From: Akkermansia muciniphila
GTDB lineage: Bacteria; Verrucomicrobiota; Verrucomicrobiia; Verrucomicrobiales; Akkermansiaceae
Length of the DNA: 5,254 bases
Assembly (NCBI GenBank): GCA_945870545.1
Contig: CAMBTF010000156.1
Span: 1-5,254, forward strand
Direction: 5' to 3'
In this document: one piece after another, positions 1 through 5,254 of the stretch
How positions within the stretch are numbered: the stretch's first letter is position 1
Layout of the letters: every line of letters starts with the position of its first letter
Program-made: the position numbers and the translations under genes
The notes under the pieces: model-generated
What the model saw: the letters and a program-made list of their open reading frames with translations, nothing else
What the model was told of the DNA's origin: nothing
The model's database searches: none

Positions 1-2
1 GC

Positions 3-62
3 CCAGCCTTCGCTGAAGCTTCGGCAGGCAGGCCAGCCTTCGCTGAAGCTTCGGCGGGCAGG
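3..62. repeat. Two tandem copies of a 30-bp repeat
   Basis: Positions 3-32 and 33-62 are the same 30-base unit with a single difference (A at 26, G at 56). Each unit contains a near-palindrome around GAAGCTTC (GCTGAAGCTTCGGC, one mismatched pair), so it could fold. The array may continue left of the window. The forward frame from position 1 stays open to a stop at 133-135 but has no gene-like features, so I read this as a non-coding intergenic repeat. It resembles the short palindromic repeats scattered between genes in several bacterial phyla; that resemblance is recalled, not searched. Confidence 0.8.
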
Positions 63-80
63 CAGGTTGTCTCGCGGAAA

Positions 81-98
81 GCTACAGCAGGCTGTAGC
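81..98 (-). terminator. Hairpin downstream of the SLOG-like gene, possible terminator
   Basis: GCTACAG (81-87) and CTGTAGC (92-98) form a perfect 7-bp stem with a 4-base loop, starting 22 bases past the stop codon of the leftward gene. Read on the minus strand the stem is followed by only TTTCC, a poor U-tract. It may be a weak intrinsic terminator, an mRNA 3'-end stabiliser, or part of the adjacent repeat element. Confidence 0.4.
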
Positions 99-120
99 AG
101 TCCAAGGCCTCCGGCAGCGA

Positions 121-732
121 TCACCCTTGCTCTGAAAAACGCGCATCTAGGAAATCCAGCAGATCCGCCCTCGTATCGAAGCCGTGTCTCGCCTTGCGGC
201 TTGGGTCGGGCGGGATTTCCCATTTCGCCGCGTAGCTCGCCACATCGATGATTCGTGAGGGAATGCCGAGATCTCGCGCCTCCTCCACAGTTTCCCCGGT
301 GCAGCCCGCTCCTTCTTGCGGCTCGCCGTTCCATACGAACAGGAATGCATCCGCCCATTCCAGCAGCAGCCGCGAGACCAACTGGCAGGCTTCCGGGGCT
401 TCATGGCCGCCGGGAGCGACATACTTCGCGAGAGCCACGCCGCAGAGCCGCCGCGTCATCGCCCATTCCTCAGCGTCCTCATAATCGTTGGCGAACCGCT
501 CTTCGGGATACGGCAGGATCACGATGGCGGGAATACGAAGTTCCACGCAGGTTTTCAGGAAAACCCCATCAGCGCCCGCCGCTGCGCTGGTGATTGCGAT
601 CATCCGTTTTCCTAATAGGTCTCTCATCGCAACGACCTCGCGGCGCATCGCGAGACGCAAGCCCTCCGGATCCGGCACGTCGTGCTGGCCGGTGAAGCCC
701 AGCAGCTTCGGTTGATCCGCCGTGTTACTCAT
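121..732 (-). CDS. Small SLOG-like (Rossmannoid nucleotide-binding) protein, function unknown
   Basis: This gene encodes a 203-residue soluble protein with no signal peptide or membrane segment. The motif order fits the SLOG/LOG-type Rossmannoid fold: an N-terminal strand and glycine turn LLGFTGQHDV (about 10-19), then SAAAGADGVFLK (about 49-60), equivalent to the 'S-x-A-x-GAD' element, then VILPYPEERFANDYE (about 71-85), resembling the family's LPFP-E-Y-x-x-DF element, and finally FVWNGEPQEGAGCTGETVEEA (about 132-151 onwards), resembling the VWDG...GTxxxvxxA segment that closes the ligand site. SLOG domains are known or proposed to bind nucleotides or nucleotide-derived signals, and some act as sensors in defence systems; others are enzymes such as LOG phosphoribohydrolases. 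No effector domain is fused here, and the only neighbours are divergent transporter genes, so no role can be assigned. The GC of GCTGE replaces the more usual GG. ATG at 730-732 is the natural start, because the glycine motif begins ten residues later; no Shine-Dalgarno sequence precedes it. Coding status is firm; the fold call is moderately firm. Confidence 0.75.
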   Translation of the reverse strand: MSNTADQPKLLGFTGQHDVPDPEGLRLAMRREVVAMRDLLGKRMIAITSAAAGADGVFLKTCVELRIPAIVILPYPEERFANDYEDAEEWAMTRRLCGVALAKYVAPGGHEAPEACQLVSRLLLEWADAFLFVWNGEPQEGAGCTGETVEEARDLGIPSRIIDVASYAAKWEIPPDPSRKARHGFDTRADLLDFLDARFSEQG

Positions 733-738
733 CGTCGG

Positions 739-766
739 ATCATTACTTCAAGAGCGATGTTCTCAA
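739..766 (-). promoter_or_regulatory. Weak sigma-70-type promoter candidate for the SLOG-like gene
   Basis: On the minus strand TTGAGA (761-766) matches the -35 consensus at five of six bases. After a 16-base spacer, AATGAT (739-744) matches the -10 consensus at four of six. Transcription would start at or next to the ATG at 732, giving a leaderless mRNA, which fits the absence of a Shine-Dalgarno sequence. A match of this quality can arise by chance. Confidence 0.25.
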
Positions 767-995
767 GGAAATTGGGCAGCGAAGGCATCCTCGGGCTTCC
801 TTTTTTAAATGTGCCTTTTCTCAAGAATGGGATTCGTGCCGTTGAGCGGGAGTTGATTGAGCGCTCCGGGCTGTGAATGCCGCTGTGGTTCAGTAACATC
901 CCGAAATGTCACCGCTCTGCGGACCGACAACAATCCGATTTCTCAGGACGCTTCCGCTCCATCCCAAGGCAACAGGAGCAAACCCAAATGCCACA

Positions 996-1011
996 TGGCA
1001 TAGGCAGTGCT
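996..1011 (+). promoter_or_regulatory. Sigma-54 (-24/-12) promoter candidate for the urt operon
   Basis: TGGCATAGGCAGTGCT matches the sigma-54 consensus TGGCAC-G-N4-TTGC-W closely: the invariant GG (997-998) and GC (1009-1010) are exactly ten bases apart, and the flanking T, CA, T and final T also agree. Sigma-54 with NtrC-type activators drives nitrogen-scavenging genes, including urea uptake, in several bacteria, so the match fits the operon. With C1010 at -12, transcription would start near 1022, only about five bases before the chosen urtB ATG. I could not find a clear upstream activator-binding inverted repeat, so the regulator remains unknown. Confidence 0.5.
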
Positions 1012-1026
1012 TATTCCTAGCCAACC

Positions 1027-2757
1027 ATGTCCTGCGGCCGCCTCATAAGAAAAGTCCTCATGGTTGCCGGCATCGGGGCTTTTGCTTTCGCCTCCCAGAA
1101 GGCGGCGGCGCAGGAGGAAACGGTGAGGTCAAAAATCGCGGCAGCCATAGTGATGCCGGATGAGGAAGGCAGGATCGCCGTCGTCCTTGATCTGAAAAAG
1201 ACTCCCAGCCCGGAGATTGTCGGTTGGCTCGACAAATGGAAAGAAGGCTTGATTTTCATCTATGAGGCGGAGGACGGCAGCATCGTCCCTGTTCTGATGG
1301 GGGATCCGATCGAGGGCACCCGCAAGATCGCGATACGGAAGCTTTCCGACGATACGCCGGTGGTCGATGGGACGGGAAACCAGGTGGGCGTGACGAAGTT
1401 TGAACTCGATCTAGCGGACACAAGTTCCTCGCTGCGCAAGGCGATGAGGGAGGTTTCCGACCTCGCCGCACTGGCCGATCCAGATGTCGAAAAGCGGATC
1501 AAGGCCATCGAAAACTCGTCGGTGGGTCAGAGGCAGGACAAGCTGCCGGGGCTTATTGAACTTCAGAAAATCGAGACCAACAGCAAAGCGAATAAGGCAC
1601 TCGAACAGGCCATCGCGATCATCAATCTGCGCTCCGATGACAAGGCAAAGCGCCTTGCTGCCGCTGAGTTCCTTGGGAATCGCGGGTCATTGCCAGCCTT
1701 CGATCTTCTCAAGACCATCGCCCTCGAATCCAAGAAATCGGGTGATAAGGAGATGGAGAAAGCGGCCTTGCTCGCAGTAAGCCGCATCGAGTTGCACATT
1801 TCCCGCATCAACGCCGCGGGCACGCTGTTTCGCGGGGTTTCCTCCGGATCCGTCCTGCTTGTCGTGGCGATCGGGCTCGCGATTACCTTCGGCCTGATGG
1901 GGATCATCAACATGGCGCACGGCGAGTTCATCGCGGTGGGGGCATACACCACCTACGTAGTGCAAAACGTGTTCGCCAGCGGCCTGCGCCTCTCGCCATT
2001 CGGGCAGTCTTTCGAAATCCCCGGGCTCGGCCTCACGGGGACGGGGATGAGCCTTTACTTCGTGGTTGCCCTGCCCCTCAGCTTCCTGGTGGCGGCCTTG
2101 GTTGGCCTTTTGCTGGAGCGCTCCGTGATCCAGTTTCTCTACCGTAGGCCGCTTGAATCGCTGCTCGCGACATGGGGCGTGTCACTTGTCATGCAGCAGC
2201 TTTTCCGGCTCACCTTCGGCCCGAACAACGTGCAGGTATCCAGCCCTCTTTGGCTTTCGGGAAACTGGACGGTAAACGATGTGGTGTTCGGTTGGAACCG
2301 CCTTTTCGTGATCGGCTTCGCTGTGCTGATCATTGTCGCCACCTGGCTGGTGCTGAACAAAACCTCCCTTGGTCTCCTGATCCGCAGCGTGATGCAGAAC
2401 CGCAACATGGCGGCTTGCATGGGAGTCCGCACCGAGCGGGTGAATATGCTGACATTCTCCTTCGGCTGCGGCTTGGCAGGACTGGCGGGCGCTTTCCTCT
2501 CACAGATCTCAAACGTCGGCCCCTCACTCGGGCAGAACTACATCGTCGATGCCTTCATGACCGTGGTCGTCGGCGGGGTCGGCAATATCCTTGGAACGGT
2601 GATCAGCGCGCTCGGCATCGGCATGGCCGACCAAAGCCTCCAGCAGTATCTCGGCAATCCCGTGATTGGCAAAATCCTCGTCCTGATCGGAATCATCCTC
2701 TTCCTCCAGTGGCGGCCGCAAGGTCTTTTCGTAACCCGCTCCCGCAGCCTCGACTGA
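1027..2757 (+). CDS. urtB: Urea ABC transporter permease UrtB, long form with periplasmic N-terminal domain
   Basis: This is one of two inner-membrane permeases of the UrtABCDE urea importer. The 576-residue product starts with a probable signal peptide: basic residues at R5, R8 and K9, a hydrophobic core at 10-22, and likely cleavage near AAA-Q (28-29). Residues about 30-130 look strand-rich, and about 140-258 form HEAT-like helical repeats, presumably periplasmic. The permease domain follows from about 270 with roughly eight membrane segments. It carries the family signature [16 protein letters not shown] (285-300), [20 protein letters not shown] (379-398), the cytoplasmic coupling region [18 protein letters not shown] (458-475) and the C-terminal [20 protein letters not shown] (549-568). 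These agree with proteobacterial UrtB, which also has an N-terminal extension, as I recall it; that extension argues for urea rather than amide or amino acid permeases. ATG 1027 is chosen because it supplies the basic start of the signal peptide; ATG 1060 is a shorter alternative. Neither has a strong Shine-Dalgarno sequence. Its stop overlaps the urtC start by one base (TGATG). urtA is absent upstream. Confidence 0.93.
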   Translation: MSCGRLIRKVLMVAGIGAFAFASQKAAAQEETVRSKIAAAIVMPDEEGRIAVVLDLKKTPSPEIVGWLDKWKEGLIFIYEAEDGSIVPVLMGDPIEGTRKIAIRKLSDDTPVVDGTGNQVGVTKFELDLADTSSSLRKAMREVSDLAALADPDVEKRIKAIENSSVGQRQDKLPGLIELQKIETNSKANKALEQAIAIINLRSDDKAKRLAAAEFLGNRGSLPAFDLLKTIALESKKSGDKEMEKAALLAVSRIELHISRINAAGTLFRGVSSGSVLLVVAIGLAITFGLMGIINMAHGEFIAVGAYTTYVVQNVFASGLRLSPFGQSFEIPGLGLTGTGMSLYFVVALPLSFLVAALVGLLLERSVIQFLYRRPLESLLATWGVSLVMQQLFRLTFGPNNVQVSSPLWLSGNWTVNDVVFGWNRLFVIGFAVLIIVATWLVLNKTSLGLLIRSVMQNRNMAACMGVRTERVNMLTFSFGCGLAGLAGAFLSQISNVGPSLGQNYIVDAFMTVVVGGVGNILGTVISALGIGMADQSLQQYLGNPVIGKILVLIGIILFLQWRPQGLFVTRSRSLD

Positions 2758-3896
2758 TGACCAAAGCCCCCGCTGTTTCCAAAGTCCGGACGCCGCTGCT
2801 CATCGCGATGGCGGTCTTCCTCATAGTTGTGATGCCGGCGTTGAATGCCGCCGGTTTTATCGAGGATTTCACGCTCAACATCTGGGGCAAATACCTCTGC
2901 TACGCCATCATGGCGGTTTCCATCGATCTACTGTGGGGATACACCGGATTGCTCTGCCTTGGGCAGGCGCTGTTTTTCACTCTCGGCGGATACATGATGG
3001 GCATGCACCTCATGCTCATGATCGGGAAACTCGGATCCTATAACAGCGATCTCCCCGACTTCCTTGTCTTCCTAGGTCACACCAAACTGCCGGCAATTTG
3101 GCAGCCGTTTTACTCGTTTCCCTTCGCGATGCTGATGGTGTTCCTGGTGCCCGGGATTCTCGCGCTGATCTTCGGTTTCCTTGCCTTTAGATCTCGGATC
3201 AAGGGGGTTTATTTCTCCATCCTCACCCAGGCGCTCACCTACGCCGCTGCCCTCCTGTTCTTCCGCAACGAGCTGCTGATGGGCGGAAACAACGGCTTCA
3301 CCGACTTCCGCACATTGCTCGGCGCGAACCTCCGCGAAGCCCCAACCCAGCGCATCCTCTACATCGTCTCCGCCATCTTGCTGGTCGCGGTCGTCGCCGG
3401 ATGCAAATGGCTCACCTCCACCCGCTTCGGCCTGATCCAGCGCGCGATACGCGATTCGGAAAACCGCGTGCTCTTCTCCGGATACGCCACCGCCAATTTC
3501 AAGCTCTTCATCTTCGTCCTCTGCGCGATGATCGCCGCCGCCGCCGGAGCCCTCTACGTACCGCAGGTCGGCATCATCAATCCCGGCGAAATGACCACCG
3601 AGCGCTCCCTTGAAGCCGTCGTCTGGGTTGCCCTAGGCGGGCGCGGAACATTGGTCGGCCCGGTTCTTGGCGCGGTTAGCGTGAACGCGCTCAAGAGCTG
3701 GGCGACACGCGCTTATCCTGATATGTGGCTCCTGATTCTGGGAGGTTCCTTCGTGCTGGTTGTCATGTTCATGCCCAAGGGCATCATCGGCATTCCGGCG
3801 CAGGTCAGAGCTTTGATCGCGAAGATGAAAAACAGGGGTGCGAACTCAAGGCAACCCGTCACAACCAAACAGGAAGCGGAGGTAACCGAACCATGA
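2757..3896 (+). CDS. urtC: Urea ABC transporter permease UrtC
   Basis: This is the second membrane permease, expected to pair with UrtB to form the urea channel. The 379-residue protein has about nine hydrophobic segments (roughly 12-32, 42-60, 63-90, 123-143, 148-168, 200-217, 248-270, 284-310, 323-340). Family landmarks are [20 protein letters not shown] (55-74), [20 protein letters not shown] (125-144), GGNNGFTDF (176-184), [14 protein letters not shown] (265-278) and [19 protein letters not shown] (288-306), all in the order and spacing of UrtC. The usual SLGH of the first landmark is CLGQ here, a conservative-looking family deviation recalled from other UrtC sequences. A charged cytoplasmic tail follows residue 353. 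The start at 2757 shares its A with the urtB stop, and no Shine-Dalgarno sequence is seen, so translation is probably coupled to urtB. The frame stays open upstream inside urtB, but that part is not homologous. The stop overlaps the urtD start by four bases (ATGA). Confidence 0.93.
   Translation: MTKAPAVSKVRTPLLIAMAVFLIVVMPALNAAGFIEDFTLNIWGKYLCYAIMAVSIDLLWGYTGLLCLGQALFFTLGGYMMGMHLMLMIGKLGSYNSDLPDFLVFLGHTKLPAIWQPFYSFPFAMLMVFLVPGILALIFGFLAFRSRIKGVYFSILTQALTYAAALLFFRNELLMGGNNGFTDFRTLLGANLREAPTQRILYIVSAILLVAVVAGCKWLTSTRFGLIQRAIRDSENRVLFSGYATANFKLFIFVLCAMIAAAAGALYVPQVGIINPGEMTTERSLEAVVWVALGGRGTLVGPVLGAVSVNALKSWATRAYPDMWLLILGGSFVLVVMFMPKGIIGIPAQVRALIAKMKNRGANSRQPVTTKQEAEVTEP
3878..3883 (+). promoter_or_regulatory. 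Shine-Dalgarno sequence of urtD
   Basis: GGAGGT lies inside the end of urtC, nine bases before ATG 3893. It is the best ribosome-binding site in the window and fixes the urtD start well downstream of the open frame that extends back to 3725. It implies that urtD can be initiated independently, besides coupling through the ATGA overlap. Confidence 0.75.
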
Positions 3897-4660
3897 AACA
3901 AAAACCATTCCTTCTCGCCGCCGAGGGTCTCAACAAATCGTTCGACGGATTCAAGGCGATCAACGATCTCAATTTCTACCTGACGGAAGGGGAGCTCCGC
4001 ACGGTCATCGGGCCTAACGGAGCCGGGAAAACGACCTTTCTCGACATCATCACGGGACGCACACGTCCGGACAGCGGCAACCTCGAATGGGACACGGATC
4101 ACGATCTCCTCAAGCTCAATGAATACGAGATCTACCGGATGGGCATAGGCCGGAAATTCCAGACCCCCACCGTCTTCAGCGACCACACGGTCATTGAGAA
4201 CCTGCTTTTATCCATGGCCGGCCCGCGCAGCATCTGGCACAGCCTTTTCGGGCGTGTCACCGCCGCCCAGAAGGAACGTCTCGCGGAAATCTTGGAGACG
4301 ATCAAGCTCAACACTCAGGCATACCGCAAGGCCGGCGAACTCGCCCATGGCCAGAAGCAATGGCTCGAGATCGGCATGCTTCTCGCTCAGGAGGCGAGGC
4401 TTCTCCTCGTCGACGAACCCGCCGCCGGCATGACCGACGAGGAAACCTACCGTACTGGCGAGCTGCTCCTGTCCCTTGCCGGAAAACACACGATCATGGT
4501 CATCGAGCACGACATGGAGTTCGTCCGCCAGATCTCCCAAGGCCGCACCGTGACCGTCCTTCACCAAGGCCACGTCCTTGCCGAAGGCCCTGTCGAAAAA
4601 GTCCAGTCCGACGAACGCGTCATCGAAGTTTATCTCGGCCGCAAATCCAAAGCCGCCTGA
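3893..4660 (+). CDS. urtD: Urea ABC transporter ATP-binding protein UrtD
   Basis: This is one of the two cytoplasmic ATPases that power urea import, expected to form a heterodimer with UrtE on the UrtB/UrtC permeases. The 255-residue protein is a single complete ABC domain: aromatic A-loop candidate F17 (KSFDGF), Walker [10 protein letters not shown] (40-48), Q-loop glutamine Q90 in KFQTPTVF, signature [13 protein letters not shown] (150-162), Walker [12 protein letters not shown] (170-180) with catalytic E175, and switch histidine H206 in VIEHDMEFV. The variant signature with [11 protein letters not shown] instead of LSGGQ, together with DEPAAGM, is typical of UrtD as I recall the family and separates it from LivG. 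All catalytic residues are present. It overlaps urtC by four bases and is followed by a 19-base gap before urtE. Confidence 0.94.
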   Translation: MKQKPFLLAAEGLNKSFDGFKAINDLNFYLTEGELRTVIGPNGAGKTTFLDIITGRTRPDSGNLEWDTDHDLLKLNEYEIYRMGIGRKFQTPTVFSDHTVIENLLLSMAGPRSIWHSLFGRVTAAQKERLAEILETIKLNTQAYRKAGELAHGQKQWLEIGMLLAQEARLLLVDEPAAGMTDEETYRTGELLLSLAGKHTIMVIEHDMEFVRQISQGRTVTVLHQGHVLAEGPVEKVQSDERVIEVYLGRKSKAA

Positions 4661-4679
4661 CCCCACCCGATCCGAATCC

Positions 4680-5254
4680 ATGACAGTCGCAGCCCCATCC
4701 GAACATCGGCTAGTCCTCGACAACATGCGCGTTTCCATCGGAGGCAGCGCGATCCTTCGCGGGGTGACGTTTTCCATACGTGAGAAGACGGTGTTCTGCC
4801 TCATGGGCAGGAACGGTGTTGGGAAAAGCACCACGCTCAAGGCGCTGATGGGCCTGCTGCCTCTCGATGCGGGCAGTATCCATCTTGGCGGAGTGCCGGT
4901 GCACCCGATGCCCACCGCAATCCGAGCGCGCGCAGGCCTCGGTTATGTCCCCCAAGGCCGTGACATCTTTCCACACCTCACCGTAGAGGAGAATCTCTTC
5001 ATCGGACTGAAAGCGCGGGGCATGAAAAAGGACAAGGAAGAGATCGACCGCGTTTACACGCTTTTCCCCATCATAAAGGAATTCCTGCATCGCAAGGGAG
5101 GCATGCTCTCCGGCGGGCAGCAGCAGCAGCTCGCCATCAGCCGCGCGCTCCTCACAAAGCCCAAGCTCCTCATTCTTGATGAACCCACCGAAGGCATCCA
5201 ACCAAACATCATCGACCAGATCGGGGATGCGATCCGGATGCTCCGCGAGGAGGG
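4680..5254 (+). CDS. urtE: Urea ABC transporter ATP-binding protein UrtE, 3' end outside window
   Basis: This is the second ATPase of the urea importer, partner of UrtD. The frame is open from ATG 4680 to the right edge, giving 191 complete residues; UrtE is usually about 230, so roughly the last 40 are missing. Visible motifs are Walker A GRNGVGKST (43-51), Q-loop Q92 in VPQGRDIFPHLTVEENL, the full signature LSGGQQQQLAISRAL (143-157) and Walker B LLILDEPTEGIQPNII (163-178) with catalytic E168. The switch histidine lies beyond the edge. GRNGVGKST and DEPTEGIQPNII are characteristic of UrtE. The chosen start keeps the first strand LVLDNMRVSI (11-20), which would be broken by starting at Met16. 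No Shine-Dalgarno sequence precedes 4680; reinitiation after urtD, 19 bases upstream, is likely. The A-loop position, usually aromatic (YYGGS in relatives), reads SIGGS here. Confidence 0.92.
   Translation, partial: MTVAAPSEHRLVLDNMRVSIGGSAILRGVTFSIREKTVFCLMGRNGVGKSTTLKALMGLLPLDAGSIHLGGVPVHPMPTAIRARAGLGYVPQGRDIFPHLTVEENLFIGLKARGMKKDKEEIDRVYTLFPIIKEFLHRKGGMLSGGQQQQLAISRALLTKPKLLILDEPTEGIQPNIIDQIGDAIRMLREE

Larger units (their letters stand above)
733..1026. other. Divergent intergenic region between the SLOG-like gene and urtB
   Basis: These 294 bases separate two outward-facing genes, so they should hold both promoters. They contain a minus-strand promoter candidate near 739-766, an A/T-rich patch at 801-810 (TTTTTTAAAT) and a sigma-54-like element at 996-1011. 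No urtA coding sequence or convincing remnant of one is visible. A 39-codon + strand reading frame at 757-876 and a 10-codon one at 988-1020 exist but are not supported as genes. I see no tRNA, riboswitch or insertion-sequence end. Confidence 0.6.

Noticed and set aside
781..806. GAAG...CTTC followed by six T residues, resembling a rho-independent terminator on the + strand
   Set aside because: The stem is only four base pairs with an eleven-base loop, and there is no + strand gene upstream for it to terminate.
757..876. A 39-codon + strand reading frame (ATG 757, stop 874-876) with a protein-like sequence containing LGLPFLNVPFLKNGIRAVER
   Set aside because: It has no properly spaced ribosome site (AAGAG ends two bases before the ATG), no family I recognise, and it sits in the promoter region of two divergent genes. 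It could be a gene remnant; a homology search of the translated tail would decide.
2172..2756. Long open frame leading into urtC, suggesting a 574-residue protein
   Set aside because: This stretch is another frame of urtB; UrtC homology begins only at ATG 2757, which overlaps the urtB stop as expected in this operon.
5120..5131. Short CAG repeat (four CAG codons) in urtE
   Set aside because: It encodes the QQQQ of the ABC signature region LSGGQQQQL, a common sequence in this family, not a regulatory or phase-variable repeat.
4208..5201. Long minus-strand open frames opposite urtD and urtE (4208-4915 and 4710-5201)
   Set aside because: They are antisense to genes with complete ABC ATPase motifs and give low-complexity products without recognisable domains, the usual shadow of GC-rich codon bias.

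Overview
The window carries most of an ATP-driven urea importer, urtB-urtC-urtD-urtE, on the + strand from position 1027 to the right edge. The last gene is cut by the edge. To its left, facing the opposite way, is one unrelated gene encoding a small SLOG-like (nucleotide-sensor fold) protein. The organism is a moderately GC-rich Gram-negative bacterium, since the UrtB signal peptide and periplasmic domain imply a periplasm. Few gene starts have a clear Shine-Dalgarno sequence, and the left edge has a repeat-rich intergenic style. That look, and the divergence of the Urt proteins from proteobacterial ones as I remember them, make me lean towards Verrucomicrobiota. This is an impression, not proof.

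Layout: 1-120 holds two copies of a 30-bp direct repeat and a hairpin that could end the leftward transcript. 121-732 (minus) is the SLOG-like gene, with a weak promoter candidate just ahead of its start. 733-1026 is a divergent intergenic region without a convincing gene. It contains a very good match to a sigma-54 (-24/-12) promoter at 996-1011, just before urtB. 1027-2757 is urtB, 2757-3896 urtC, 3893-4660 urtD and 4680-5254 (incomplete) urtE. The first three genes overlap by 1 and 4 bases, and 19 bases separate the last two, so they very probably form one operon.

How the genes work together: UrtB and UrtC are the two membrane permeases, and UrtD and UrtE are the two ATPases, of a HAAT-family (branched-chain amino acid type) ABC importer. 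The substrate-binding protein UrtA, which normally precedes urtB, is not encoded here. A sigma-54 promoter would fit nitrogen-starvation control, which is known for urea uptake in other bacteria. No urease gene is visible. The SLOG-like gene has no evident functional link to the transporter and no recognisable effector partner in the window.

I did not find a clearly new system. The points most worth checking are the sigma-54-like element and its consequence for the urtB start, the absent urtA, the orphan SLOG-like protein, and the left-edge repeats.
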